Part shown: positions 9,646-18,773 of the stretch, in pieces | Layout of the letters: each line of letters opens with the position of its first letter | Numbering within the stretch: position 1 is the stretch's first letter | Assembly (NCBI RefSeq): GCF_001467955.1 | Contig: NZ_LNYR01000038.1 | Location: 83,161 to 147,160 of the forward strand | Direction of reading: 5' to 3' | Length of the DNA stretch: 64,000 nucleotides | Source: Legionella quateirensis | Lineage (GTDB): Bacteria; Pseudomonadota; Gammaproteobacteria; Legionellales; Legionellaceae | Position numbers and translations under genes: made by a program | The notes under the pieces: model-generated | What the model was told of the DNA's origin: nothing | Database searches by the model: none | What the model saw: the letters and a program-made list of their open reading frames with translations, nothing else

Positions 9646-10668
9646 ATGGATGTATTTCTCGATGGCTGGTATATTGCAGCAACCTCAAAGCAAGTCAGAA
9701 AAAAACCTATCCGTCGTGTTGTTGAAGGAAAAACCTTAGTCTTATTCCGAGATGAAAACAGGCAAGTGCATGCCTTGGTTGATCACTGTTTACATCGGGG
9801 AATGAGGCTGTCAAATGGTTGTGTAAAACAAGGAACACTTGAATGTCCTTATCATGGGTGGCGATATAATGGTAACGGGGAAGTCGTTTCCCAGCCGGCT
9901 TTATGTGACCATGATCCTCTTAAGTCCAAAACCTTAGCTATAGACAGTTTTCCCACCTTCGAGCAAGAAGAACATATTTGGGTGTATATTGGTAATTCAC
10001 CCCCTAAATCAAATCCCTTTTCTTTTCCATTTTACGGTGAAAAAGGATGGGGACACTTCTTCATGCATACCCAATTTGAAGCTTCTGTTGTTGCTTGTTT
10101 AGAAAATTTTTTAGATGTGCCGCATACCGTATATGTCCATCCAGGTTTATTCAGGAAGGGCGGACTCACTACGGTGAAGGCACGTATTACAAAAGATTCA
10201 CACTCCGTGAAAGCCGAGTTTTTAAATGAACCGGTACTCACAGGAATTGGTCCCCGGTTGTTTTTTCCTAAAGGCACTCAAATGCGCCACACAGATGCAT
10301 TTTATTTGCCATCCATTTCACGGGTTGACTATACCTTTTCAAATAACCGAGCCTTTCTAATTACTTCTCAGTGTACCAGACAAGAAGATGGCATTGTGAA
10401 TGTTACAACTCATATTGCCTGGAATTTACCCTTGCCCAAAATGTTATGTAAACCCATCCTGCGCGCGTATTGTCGTCACGTTATTCTTCAGGATGTGCGT
10501 CTTTTGAAAAAAATAGGACAACAAACAGAACGCTTCGGTCCACAATTTTTACACACCAATGCTGATTTGTTAGGTCGACACATCATATCACTAAGAAAGA
10601 ATGCCGCTGATGGAGCTCTTGATGACAATGAAGCCATTAGCGTATACGAAAGAGAGTTAAATTTATGA
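9646..10668 (+). CDS. Rieske-type non-haem iron oxygenase
   Basis: A 340-residue oxygenase component of a ring-hydroxylating or O/N-demethylating type oxygenase. The Rieske [2Fe-2S] ligands are visible: Cys48-x-His50 in DHCLHRG and Cys67-x2-His70 in ECPYHGW. The mononuclear iron motif is ENFLDVPHTVYVH, residues 153-165, with His160 and His165. A reductase and ferredoxin are not encoded nearby, so a housekeeping one must serve. It is the first gene of a seven-gene operon; its stop overlaps the next start by 4 bases (ATGA). The overall type is closer to choline monooxygenase/pheophorbide oxygenase-like single-component alpha subunits than to classic aromatic dioxygenases. The substrate is unknown. 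Confidence 0.85.
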   Translation: MDVFLDGWYIAATSKQVRKKPIRRVVEGKTLVLFRDENRQVHALVDHCLHRGMRLSNGCVKQGTLECPYHGWRYNGNGEVVSQPALCDHDPLKSKTLAIDSFPTFEQEEHIWVYIGNSPPKSNPFSFPFYGEKGWGHFFMHTQFEASVVACLENFLDVPHTVYVHPGLFRKGGLTTVKARITKDSHSVKAEFLNEPVLTGIGPRLFFPKGTQMRHTDAFYLPSISRVDYTFSNNRAFLITSQCTRQEDGIVNVTTHIAWNLPLPKMLCKPILRAYCRHVILQDVRLLKKIGQQTERFGPQFLHTNADLLGRHIISLRKNAADGALDDNEAISVYERELNL

Positions 10669-11441
10669 TTTCTGAAATAAATATAGAAGAAGAAAAACTA
10701 CGAGGTTCTGTTGCGTTGGTCGAGCAGTGCGATCACAACACACGACAACGATTATATGAGATTTTCATCAAATACTATTCTAAAACAGATAGAGAGACTT
10801 TTGATAAGGATCTCAATGAAAAACAATGGATTTTGTTAATGAAAGATCACGACGGCACAATTCAAGGCTTTACAACGATGATGCTGTATGATTTGGTGTT
10901 TCAAGGGAAACCTGTTCGTGCTGTGTTCAGTGGCAATACCATCATTGAACAAGACTTTTGGGGCTCAGGGGTTCTTTCTAAAACCTGGTGTCATTTTATG
11001 GCTTATTTAAAATTATCAGAACCTGATGTTCCTTTGTATTGGTATCTCATTTCCAGCGGATATCGTACCTATCTGTTTTTGCCCTTATTTTATAAAGAAT
11101 TTTATCCTCGATATGATAAAGAAACGCCCTCTTTTGAGGCTCAACTTATCAATACGCTGGGGCATATTAAATTTCCTGATGAATACTCTAACGGATTGGT
11201 TCGTCCACGTGTGCCCCGTGAGTGTTTGCAAGAATCAATTGCTCAGCCCCCGGAAAGAAAACTAAAAAATCCTCATGTCGCCTTTTTCCTCAGAAAAAAT
11301 CCCGGATATTTGTTAGGCGATGAGTTAGTTTGTCTCACTGAATTTTCATTTGAAAATAATTTGGGAGCAGGTCTGGTCGCCTTACAAAAGGTTAAACAAA
11401 CCAAATGGTTCAAAAAAGAGAGTGATGTGTCCAATGTATAA
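10665..11441 (+). CDS. GNAT-like acyltransferase of the GH3 operon
   Basis: A 258-residue soluble protein. Residues about 30-130 have the pattern of a GNAT N-acyltransferase: DGTIQGFTTMMLYDLVF, then VRAVFSGNTIIEQDFWGSGVLSKTW as the beta4/acyl-CoA binding region. The classic Q/R-x-x-G-x-G/A loop is only partly preserved, so the assignment is moderate. It overlaps the Rieske gene by 4 bases and the GH3 gene by about 8 bases, implying translational coupling. A plausible role is acyl transfer to the product of the adjacent adenylating enzyme; that is inference. Confidence 0.55.
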   Translation: MISEINIEEEKLRGSVALVEQCDHNTRQRLYEIFIKYYSKTDRETFDKDLNEKQWILLMKDHDGTIQGFTTMMLYDLVFQGKPVRAVFSGNTIIEQDFWGSGVLSKTWCHFMAYLKLSEPDVPLYWYLISSGYRTYLFLPLFYKEFYPRYDKETPSFEAQLINTLGHIKFPDEYSNGLVRPRVPRECLQESIAQPPERKLKNPHVAFFLRKNPGYLLGDELVCLTEFSFENNLGAGLVALQKVKQTKWFKKESDVSNV

Positions 11442-12885
11442 GAAATTTTTACGCCATTACTTGTGGACACGGATTAATGCTCCTGCCGCTAAACAATTTA
11501 AGCGAGCAATGCTAGAACCTCGTGAAACCCAGGAACGAATTTTGATTGATTTTTTGCGGCGTAACCAGCATACCCGGTTTGGTAAAAAATATGGATATGC
11601 ATCTATTAAAAGCGCAGCAGAGTTTCGTGAGCGGGTACCTAAACATGATTATGAAGACCTTGAAAGCCCCATTGAGGCGATTAAAAAAGGAAAGAGTAAT
11701 GTACTTAGTACAGATAAAACACTGTTTTTTGAAACAAGCTCAGGATCTTCAGGCCCTGTAAAATATATTCCTTACAATCAACGCTTTTTAAGTGAATTCA
11801 GGAAGTCGATTTCTACCTGGATGTATGATCTGTTTATCAATAGACCGGAATTAATGAAAGGATCTCAATATTGGTCGATTAGCCCGATGCTTAGAACAAA
11901 GAAATACACTGAGGGTAATATACCTATAGGTATTTCTGATGATAGTGAGTACTTAGGGCGATTTTCTCAACGCCTCATTGGGCCTAATTTGGCGATGTCA
12001 TCCGAAATGGTTTCAAATGTTTCCCTGGATGATTGGCAAAACACCAGTATCCAACAACTCACCGCGTGCAGGGATTTACGATTTATTTCAGTATGGAGTC
12101 CATCTTTTCTGATTTCATTAATTCAGTATGTACCAAAAGGGATGTGTCCTCTGGATTTATGGCCAGATTTAAAAATTATCAGTTGTTGGGGTGATGCGGC
12201 TGCGAAACGATTTATTCCGGAATTAAAAATACTGTTTCCCGGGATAGAAATACAGTTTAAGGGCTTAATGGCCACAGAAGGGGTGATTAGTATCCCTCTG
12301 TTTGAACAACCAGACCCTGTCATTGCCTTAACCTCCCATTTCCTTGAATTTGTAGATGAGCATGATCGATGCTATCTCGCAGATGAATTAACCGTTGGGC
12401 GCCAATATAAAGTTCTATTAACAAGTGGAAACGGCCTTGTACGTTATGCTTTAGGTGATGTAGTTGAAGTGACCGCTCCTCTCTGTATTAAATTTAAAGG
12501 GCGAGGTGACACAGTGAGTGATCTGTGTGGGGAAAAACTGTCTGAATATTTTGTGCAAAGTGTTTTTGATAAACATCTTCCGGATGATTCGTTTTTTCTC
12601 TTAATACCTCAATGGGGGGAAACACCTTGTTATTATCTGTATCATCAAAGTATTCATGACTCCGAATTAGCCAGTAACGTTGAAGACGCTTTGCGAGAGT
12701 CCGTACATTACAACTATTGCCGTCAGCTGGGACAGCTTGCCCCGGTTCAATCTCGTTATTGCCCGAATTTGGCAGAGCGCTATTATTCTGCTTGTGTGAA
12801 GTCTGGACAACGACCGGGAGATATCAAGCCTCGGGCCTTATTACATTCAACTGATTTAGCAGAGAGAATCGTTCATGAAATTTGA
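11434..12885 (+). CDS. GH3-family acyl-adenylate-forming amido synthetase
   Basis: A 483-residue member of the GH3 superfamily (plant auxin/jasmonate-amino acid synthetases such as JAR1), enzymes that adenylate a carboxylic acid and couple it to an amino acid or amine. The three nucleotide-binding motifs are present: TSSGSSGPVK (101-110), LMATEGV (278-284, like Y-A/S-S/T-E) and YALGDVV (338-344). ATG 11434 is preferred because AGAGAG at 11417-11422 has a usable spacing; ATG 11425 is too close. It overlaps both neighbours. GH3 proteins are sporadic in bacteria and usually lie in specialised metabolite clusters, which fits the context. The acid and amine substrates cannot be read from sequence. 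Confidence 0.85.
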   Translation: MYKKFLRHYLWTRINAPAAKQFKRAMLEPRETQERILIDFLRRNQHTRFGKKYGYASIKSAAEFRERVPKHDYEDLESPIEAIKKGKSNVLSTDKTLFFETSSGSSGPVKYIPYNQRFLSEFRKSISTWMYDLFINRPELMKGSQYWSISPMLRTKKYTEGNIPIGISDDSEYLGRFSQRLIGPNLAMSSEMVSNVSLDDWQNTSIQQLTACRDLRFISVWSPSFLISLIQYVPKGMCPLDLWPDLKIISCWGDAAAKRFIPELKILFPGIEIQFKGLMATEGVISIPLFEQPDPVIALTSHFLEFVDEHDRCYLADELTVGRQYKVLLTSGNGLVRYALGDVVEVTAPLCIKFKGRGDTVSDLCGEKLSEYFVQSVFDKHLPDDSFFLLIPQWGETPCYYLYHQSIHDSELASNVEDALRESVHYNYCRQLGQLAPVQSRYCPNLAERYYSACVKSGQRPGDIKPRALLHSTDLAERIVHEI

Positions 12886-13918
12886 ATTAGCACTTCCTGA
12901 TGAAGAAGCTTTGCTTAGAAAACATCTTTGGCAAACCCCCATGGCAGGGGCTGTAGATTTGGTTTTTGCACGTGAGCCTAATTACTTTAATATCGGTAAA
13001 ACTCAAGGTGACACAGTACAGACTTTTGTTGGTAAGACAGATGGGGTAATCAAAGTATCAGGTATACGTGCAACACGTTTAAGTCAGGTAAATGGTCAGG
13101 TGCAAGAAACAGGATATCTGGCTGATTTTCGAATTGCCAAGTCATCACGAAATGGGTTCGCTTTGTTGCAAGCCAATCGCTTTTTAAAAAAACTCCATCA
13201 AGAACATCCAATACCCTACTATACTGCCGTCATTGGTGACGATAATGAGCGTGCATTAACCTCTCTCGCCTCAAATTATAAAGGATTTCCCAGATTTCGC
13301 GATTATGGCAGAGTCTTGACCCCATTATTGTTTACCATGAGAACATTGAAAAGTTGTCCCGAATTGGAGCGTGGTTCATTGAATACGCTACCTGAAATTT
13401 GTGCGAAATTGAATGAAAATAAACAGCAATTAGCCCCCTACTACTCCGTGTCTGATTTTACATCGGGAAAATTTCCAAATTTTAAAGTGGAGAATTTTTT
13501 AATTTTAAAACAAGGATCTAAAATAAAGGCGGTAGCTGGATTATGGGATCAAAGCACGTTTCGACAGACTGTTCCGATTCATTATGGGGGGTACTATCGG
13601 TGGTTAAGACCAATGCTTAATCATTTTTTGTCCTATGGCCTTCCAAGGGCAGGACAGCATATCAAGACCATTTACATGGCTTTTGTGGCCTCTGATAACA
13701 TCGAAGATCACCGAATTTTGCTACGCGCTTGTTTGCAGAGTGCAAAAAAACAAGGGTTCACCCATTTAGTAACCGGAATCCATGAGCGCGACGAACGTGC
13801 TCCGCTTCTTGCTGAGTTTCCAGGAATTCCCTATGCAGGCCGCCTTTTTTTGGTCGATTATGATAACCATGAAGACCTTGATGATCGTGTGCCTTATGTG
13901 GAGGTTGCCACGTTATGA
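12875..13918 (+). CDS. Second GNAT-like acyltransferase of the GH3 operon
   Basis: A 347-residue protein overlapping the GH3 gene by 11 bases and the next gene by 4. The N-terminal half has GNAT-like order: VIKVSGIRATRLSQVNGQ, then TGYLADFRIAKSSRNGFALL, resembling the beta4-loop-alpha3 acyl-CoA site (R-x-x-x-G/A). The C-terminal half (AVAGLWDQSTFRQTV, then YMAFVASDNIEDHRILLRAC) looks like a second GNAT-like repeat, so it may be a tandem-domain protein. It is only distantly similar to the GNAT gene at 10665 by eye. Likely an N- or O-acyltransferase in the same pathway; not proven. Confidence 0.6.
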   Translation: MKFELALPDEEALLRKHLWQTPMAGAVDLVFAREPNYFNIGKTQGDTVQTFVGKTDGVIKVSGIRATRLSQVNGQVQETGYLADFRIAKSSRNGFALLQANRFLKKLHQEHPIPYYTAVIGDDNERALTSLASNYKGFPRFRDYGRVLTPLLFTMRTLKSCPELERGSLNTLPEICAKLNENKQQLAPYYSVSDFTSGKFPNFKVENFLILKQGSKIKAVAGLWDQSTFRQTVPIHYGGYYRWLRPMLNHFLSYGLPRAGQHIKTIYMAFVASDNIEDHRILLRACLQSAKKQGFTHLVTGIHERDERAPLLAEFPGIPYAGRLFLVDYDNHEDLDDRVPYVEVATL

Positions 13919-15387
13919 AATACGTCATTCATTTTCTTCTTTATACGCTGATTACGGGTATTCTTTATTCTTTGGCATCGAATCATCCAATTTATGAGCC
14001 TTTTGTGATTAATGAACTGGTTATTGATAATTACATCCCCATGATTCCTCAGTCAGTGTACATTTACATGAGTTATTTTTTCTTGCTTCCAGTTTTAATT
14101 TTTGTTGCCAGAAGTAAACCGGGTTTTACTACAGTATTTTATATTGCTCTAGCTTGTGGCGTGATCAATGTTCTGATCTACACCTTCGTTCCAACCCGAT
14201 TATTTGAACGAATTTGGGCTCCGGAGAATTCCTTTTTAGCTTATTTACAATCTAAAGACACTATTTTGTGTGCTTTTCCCTCTGGTCACGTGGCACTCCC
14301 ATTATCCATTGCCCTGGGAGCGTTTATGATAGCCTGTCAAAAAAGGCTACCCGAAGTCACCTCATTTTGGCGCAAGGTTTCTGTATTTTACTTCATTTGG
14401 TTTTGTTTGCTGGCTTCGTCAACCTTGCTTACCAAGCAGCATTTTGTTTTGGACGTGGTTTCTGGCGTTTTATTGGCAACCATCGTTGTATTGACTGGAA
14501 TGTATTATTTATATGCAAAAAACCAAAAAAAATCACTAAATGTCCGGTCCCTTTGGGCATTGGTGTCCGAATTCTCATTAATTGCATTGGCTATGACTCT
14601 AATAATAAGGTATTGGCATCCTGTGACCATTACGTTGGGAATCGTCTTTATAGCGTCTCGGCAACATGCGCTCCTGGCACTATATCATGATGCAGTGCAT
14701 TACCTGATTTCTTCAAATAAGCGGTTAAATGACTTTATTATTAACTGCTTTGCTGGCGTACCTTTTTTTATGCCGGTTCATGGATATCGTTCCTTACATT
14801 TTAGCCATCATCAGCATTTGGGAACTGTAAACGATCCAGAAAAACGGTATTTATATCGAAATCAGCCCTGGAACTATCAAGCCTTGAACTCTGGTTTATT
14901 ACTTAAACAACTGTTGGGTGATTTATTGCTTTGGAATTCACTCAGGATGTTGTGGCTTTTTATCAAAGATCGAATTTCCCATAATAACGATATAAAGCTG
15001 CCTGTTACCTCATATTATAACGAGCTTTATTTTCAATTTATGTTCCTTTTCGTAATGATTGGCATTAGTTATCAATATTGGCCGTCAGCGGTAATCCAAG
15101 TCTTATTCTTATGGTTTCTTCCCTATTTAACGGTTACCCAATTGTTACAGAAGATTCGCAGCTTTGCAGAACATGCACCAATGAACAGTGATGCGGATTC
15201 TGGTAGCTGTTCATGGTCACCAGGTTGGTTGGGCTCATTTTTTATTTGGCCTTACAATATTAATTATCATAAAGAACATCATCGTATTAGCAATATCAGT
15301 TGGGATGAACTGCCAAAGAGGTTTTCTAACGTGGAACAACGTCCAGGAAAATCATTAATACAACATATATGGAGTGTAAATAAATAA
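13915..15387 (+). CDS. PAP2-like phosphatase/transferase fused to a fatty-acid-desaturase-like domain
   Basis: A 490-residue polytopic membrane protein with two enzyme parts. Residues 1-205 resemble the PAP2/sphingomyelin-synthase-like superfamily: PSGHVALP at 122-129 (His125) and KQHFVLDVVSG with His176 and Asp180, matching the second and third PAP2 motifs; the first motif (KX6RP) is not clear. Residues 215-490 resemble membrane diiron desaturases/hydroxylases with three His boxes: HDAVH (258-262), HFSHHQH (295-301) and HKEHH (452-456). Membrane segments fill the remainder. Joining the two activities in one chain is unusual. It overlaps the upstream gene by 4 bases, and the next starts 2 bases later. 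It could dephosphorylate or exchange a lipid headgroup and oxidise the same lipid. Confidence 0.75.
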   Translation: MKYVIHFLLYTLITGILYSLASNHPIYEPFVINELVIDNYIPMIPQSVYIYMSYFFLLPVLIFVARSKPGFTTVFYIALACGVINVLIYTFVPTRLFERIWAPENSFLAYLQSKDTILCAFPSGHVALPLSIALGAFMIACQKRLPEVTSFWRKVSVFYFIWFCLLASSTLLTKQHFVLDVVSGVLLATIVVLTGMYYLYAKNQKKSLNVRSLWALVSEFSLIALAMTLIIRYWHPVTITLGIVFIASRQHALLALYHDAVHYLISSNKRLNDFIINCFAGVPFFMPVHGYRSLHFSHHQHLGTVNDPEKRYLYRNQPWNYQALNSGLLLKQLLGDLLLWNSLRMLWLFIKDRISHNNDIKLPVTSYYNELYFQFMFLFVMIGISYQYWPSAVIQVLFLWFLPYLTVTQLLQKIRSFAEHAPMNSDADSGSCSWSPGWLGSFFIWPYNINYHKEHHRISNISWDELPKRFSNVEQRPGKSLIQHIWSVNK

Positions 15388-15388
15388 A

Positions 15389-16360
15389 ATGAGAGAAACT
15401 TACAAGGTAGAAGGCATTGATGAAATCAGTCATGTTGAGCCACAATACGATTCTTTAGGGCGCTACAGCACCATGAATTTAGTCGTGCTGTCTCTGCAAA
15501 TAGTCGCTTGGTTTATTTTATTAAATACCATCGATCAGCATTCCTTACCCGTTGTGGTGCGAGTAATAGCAGTATTTTTATTTTGTATGCTCATGCAGGG
15601 GGTTTTTACAATGGTGCATGAATTTTGTCACCGAAATGCTCACCAAAATAAGAAATTAAATTATTTAATAGGATGCCTTTCCTCTACTCTTTTTGGTACT
15701 TCAGCTACTTTTTTAAGGGTACAACACTGGGGGCATCATCGTCGTAATCGCACAGAAGCTGAGCGAGCAGAATTCATTCATGATGGTGAAAGAAAATGGG
15801 GGAAAATCGGACGATATTATTTTGCCATTTTAGGCGGGATTTGGATTTTGTGCTTCCTGTTCCCGATGATAACTCCATTTATCCCCTATTCTTTTGCAGA
15901 AAAAATAGCTCGTGATAAACGCTTTAACACTTATTCAGCCGCCTTTGAGGAGTTTACTCGCGCTGATTGGTTACGCATGCGCATAGAAGGCGGTTTTTTG
16001 TTTGTTTTCTGGGCTTCAGTAGTTTATTTTGGCCCTTGGCATTGGTCAACTTTAATGTTGGCTTATGGTGCCTTCGCCTTTTCATGGTCTACCTTGCAAT
16101 GGGTCTATCATTTGCATACTCCCATTCATGTTGTTGAGGGGGCATATAATCTCAGAGCACCTTGGTTAGTAAGAGTGTTGTTTCTTAATTTCAATTATAA
16201 CCTTACCCATCACCGCCACCCTGCAATGCCTTGGCAAGAGCTCTATCGAAAGAGCAATCAAGTAGAAACACAGCCACTTTGGTATCGTTATCTTCTCGTG
16301 TTTCGTCCGCCTGTTTTTTTTCCTCAAGATGTATCTAAATTAGAGAAGAGATACTTCTAA
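15389..16360 (+). CDS. Membrane fatty-acid desaturase/hydroxylase family protein
   Basis: A 323-residue integral membrane diiron enzyme. The three histidine boxes are HEFCH (77-81), HWGHH (113-117) and LTHHRHP (His274, 275 and 277), with about four membrane segments between. Family members introduce a double bond or hydroxyl into acyl chains, carotenoids or related lipids using O2 and an electron donor. It begins one base after the stop of the PAP2-desaturase fusion and its TAA overlaps the next ATG (TAATG). Two desaturase-like domains in one operon suggest successive oxidations. The regiochemistry is unknown. Confidence 0.85.
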   Translation: MRETYKVEGIDEISHVEPQYDSLGRYSTMNLVVLSLQIVAWFILLNTIDQHSLPVVVRVIAVFLFCMLMQGVFTMVHEFCHRNAHQNKKLNYLIGCLSSTLFGTSATFLRVQHWGHHRRNRTEAERAEFIHDGERKWGKIGRYYFAILGGIWILCFLFPMITPFIPYSFAEKIARDKRFNTYSAAFEEFTRADWLRMRIEGGFLFVFWASVVYFGPWHWSTLMLAYGAFAFSWSTLQWVYHLHTPIHVVEGAYNLRAPWLVRVLFLNFNYNLTHHRHPAMPWQELYRKSNQVETQPLWYRYLLVFRPPVFFPQDVSKLEKRYF

Positions 16361-17280
16361 TGGCCCTTAAAAAAACATGGAACCCTGAAGGGTTTGACAC
16401 TTATTTAAGCCATTTTCCAAACACGCCTGACCTTAAGCTGGCTGCTTCACAAAATATTACACATCAGTTCTGTGATATTTGGAATTCGGGATTGACGAGT
16501 TTGGAAAAAAGCCTTGATGGATTAAACAAAAACATCACGATTGTATTTGTCAGAGGTTACTTGGGTCGTTACATGTTAAATAGTCTCAAAGAGCCTGCCA
16601 ATTTATTAAGACGGTTAGGCTATGATGCAATTATAATGCAACAAACGGCAGGGGGTTCCTACAGAGACAATGTCCAGCTGATACTTCAGCAATTAAAGTC
16701 TCGTCACAAGCGGAGTCATTTTATTTTCTGTGCCCACAGTCGAGGCGGATTGGAGTGTTTGAGTTTATTAACTGAAAACGAAGACATTCGCATTAAAACG
16801 AAAGCATTAATTATGTCTCAGACTGCCCGTGGCTCATCTCATGTTTTGGAAAGCATTTTACACGGGGAACACCAAAAAACAAATTATTCATGGTACCGTT
16901 CTTTATCTGAAAAAATGCAATGGGTGATGCTCTCTGCTATCAGGGCTAAAGTGGGTGGAGAAGAGCTCACTTCCAGAATATGGCCTAATCTCATCAAGAG
17001 AGTAGAAAACCAGCAATTCAATTTTCCGGTGATTCAAACAGCCTCCTGGTCTACACAACCGACCTTGTGGCTTGATTCATTCCATGAGCGATTAAAAGAG
17101 ATTCGTCCTGCATGTGCCCATGATGGCCAATTTTTCTTACAAGATTTAATTTGGCCAAAAATCAATCATGTATTGCTCCCCAATCTGGATCATGCTCAAC
17201 CAGTTGTAGGCGGGTTAAATTTCAATCACAAACACTATTGGTTGACATTAATTAACATGATTATGAGAAATACGATATAA
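16360..17280 (+). CDS. Alpha/beta-hydrolase-like protein ending the GH3 operon
   Basis: A 306-residue protein with the nucleophile elbow AHSRGG (Ser127), preceded by a strand IFC and by the loop VRGYLGRYML that could supply the oxyanion hole. Candidate acid and base residues are in the C-terminal part (HDGQFF and NLDHAQP), typical of lipase/esterase folds. It could release or trim the acylated product as a thioesterase or lipase. The start overlaps the desaturase stop (TAATG). A tRNA gene on the other strand follows at 17334, so the operon ends here. Confidence 0.65.
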   Translation: MALKKTWNPEGFDTYLSHFPNTPDLKLAASQNITHQFCDIWNSGLTSLEKSLDGLNKNITIVFVRGYLGRYMLNSLKEPANLLRRLGYDAIIMQQTAGGSYRDNVQLILQQLKSRHKRSHFIFCAHSRGGLECLSLLTENEDIRIKTKALIMSQTARGSSHVLESILHGEHQKTNYSWYRSLSEKMQWVMLSAIRAKVGGEELTSRIWPNLIKRVENQQFNFPVIQTASWSTQPTLWLDSFHERLKEIRPACAHDGQFFLQDLIWPKINHVLLPNLDHAQPVVGGLNFNHKHYWLTLINMIMRNTI

Positions 17281-17333
17281 ATCAAGGAGTTGTACTCATT
17301 TGGACTAGTACAAAATGAATTAAACTGAATCAA

Positions 17334-17420
17334 TGGTACCGAGAAGAGGACTCGAACCTCCACGGGGTTACCCCCACTAGCACCTGAAGCTAGCGTGTCT
17401 ACCAATTCCACCACCTCGGC
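17334..17420 (-). tRNA. tRNA-Leu (anticodon CAG)
   Basis: The reverse strand folds into an 87-nt class II tRNA: acceptor GCCGAGG, encoded 3' CCA, anticodon stem CTAGC/GCTAG with loop TTCAGGT (anticodon CAG), a variable arm GGGGGTAACCCC, and T loop GGTTCGAGTCC. The long variable arm and the anticodon give leucine. Confidence 0.95.
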
Positions 17421-17467
17421 ATAGTGCGCTACGTTACGCAAAATATAGGGTTATGTCAATTATTTTT

Positions 17468-18433
17468 TTATTTTGAGTAAGGTAACCCAGCTTTAAGTAT
17501 TCGTTCTCTGACACCTTGCCATTCACTTTGTTCTGGTGGCAGTTCAATTGCGATGCAGATGGCATTGGACGCGTCGGCATACCTGAGCTGGTAATATAAA
17601 TCGTAGGCAGCTTTTTCAGGATTGTCAGCTAGAAGATGAAAATGGTTGATTTCCACTCCTGGAGGTTGTTGACTGGCGATAACATAAACATCGCCCTCTC
17701 TTCTCTGGCAAAAACGTGAAAGGGTTTCAAACTGGTCAAAATAGTACAGGTTTTTCTGGGGTTGATAGTGACTCTCTAACTTACCAGGAACTCGAATGGT
17801 GTTTTCTTTGGGGGCGTAACGAGTAGGAATGACCGCTGCTATTGCTTTTTCATCAATTAGACCATGACGCAAAATTTGATAAGTATCGGGATCTGTTGCA
17901 TCAATTATAGTGGATTCAATGCCAATACTGCATCGACCGCCATCCAGAATTAATAATTCCTGATCTTTAAATGATTGCTTTACGTGTAAAGCAGTAGTTG
18001 GGCTGACTTTGCCAAAAGGATTTGCTGATGGAGCAACTATAGGGGTGTCGAGCTTCTGTAATAATTTTTGGGCAATCGGGTGAGCAGGGCATCTTATGGC
18101 TACGGTGGATTGGCCGCCAGTAATTAATGGGTTAATTTGGTTTTCTTTGCAACGTAATACCAAGGTAAGAGGGCCTGGCCAAAATTTTTTAATTAATAAT
18201 TGTGCGTACTCAGGGATCTCCTCCACAAGCTCTTTCAAATCCCAGTGCTCTGCTACATGAACAATTAATGGATGATTTAATGGTCTGTTTTTCATGGTGA
18301 AAACAGCTTTTATAGCCTTTTCTCTATTGATCAGCGCTGCTAATCCATAAACGGTCTCTGTTGGAATGGCAACAGGTTTTCCATCCTTTAAATCAAGAAT
18401 TGCTCGATTCAGTCTAGTGGTTATTAGCGACAT
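17468..18433 (-). CDS. L-threonylcarbamoyladenylate synthase (Sua5/YrdC family)
   Basis: A 321-residue enzyme that makes threonylcarbamoyl-AMP from Thr, bicarbonate and ATP for t6A37 of ANN-decoding tRNAs. The YrdC domain (residues 1-200) shows PTETVYGLAA, KNRPLNHPLIVHV, WPGPLTLVL and the AIRCPAHP/APSANPFGKVSPT blocks. A C-terminal extension of about 110 residues corresponds to the Sua5 domain, so this is the long Sua5 form rather than the short TsaC form. It lies downstream of tRNA-Leu on the same strand in genome order, with no operon partner. Confidence 0.92.
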   Translation of the reverse strand: MSLITTRLNRAILDLKDGKPVAIPTETVYGLAALINREKAIKAVFTMKNRPLNHPLIVHVAEHWDLKELVEEIPEYAQLLIKKFWPGPLTLVLRCKENQINPLITGGQSTVAIRCPAHPIAQKLLQKLDTPIVAPSANPFGKVSPTTALHVKQSFKDQELLILDGGRCSIGIESTIIDATDPDTYQILRHGLIDEKAIAAVIPTRYAPKENTIRVPGKLESHYQPQKNLYYFDQFETLSRFCQRREGDVYVIASQQPPGVEINHFHLLADNPEKAAYDLYYQLRYADASNAICIAIELPPEQSEWQGVRERILKAGLPYSK

Positions 18434-18679
18434 AAATGGGTCTCATTAGTAGTTTTATATAATAAAGGAAACAGGCCGAAGAGAGTGGGTAACAACAGAG
18501 CATTATTTTTACACAGATCGCCCCGGTAATGGAATAGTAAAGAATAAAAATAACTTTAAAAGAACCCATTGTGCTCCAGATCTAATACTGATTATTAGAT
18601 TAGCAGGTAAGTATATCTTAACTGATACAAAAGAAGAGGTGTTTCATCTTTTGACTAGGTATTGGATGAGCTGCTGACT

Positions 18680-18714
18680 TTAAGACTGGTGGATTATCAA
18701 TCCACCAGTCTTAA
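18680..18714. terminator. Strong hairpin downstream of the malic enzyme gene
   Basis: A perfect 15-bp stem, TTAAGACTGGTGGAT (18680-18694) with its complement at 18700-18714 and a 5-nt loop. It lies about 60 bases after the malic enzyme stop. The remainder of the 18434-18773 gap (340 bases) shows no gene to me. Confidence 0.65.
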
Positions 18715-18773
18715 TCATGGTATTAAGATGAATGATTCATCTGAACAAAATGCCCAACCTTAATCACTTATAT

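Noticed and set aside
14268..14690. 140-codon ORF inside the PAP2-desaturase gene
   Set aside because: It is out of frame with the well supported fusion and has no recognisable domain.
17235..17441. Reverse-strand ORF across the tRNA region
   Set aside because: It is the antisense translation of tRNA-Leu and its flanks.
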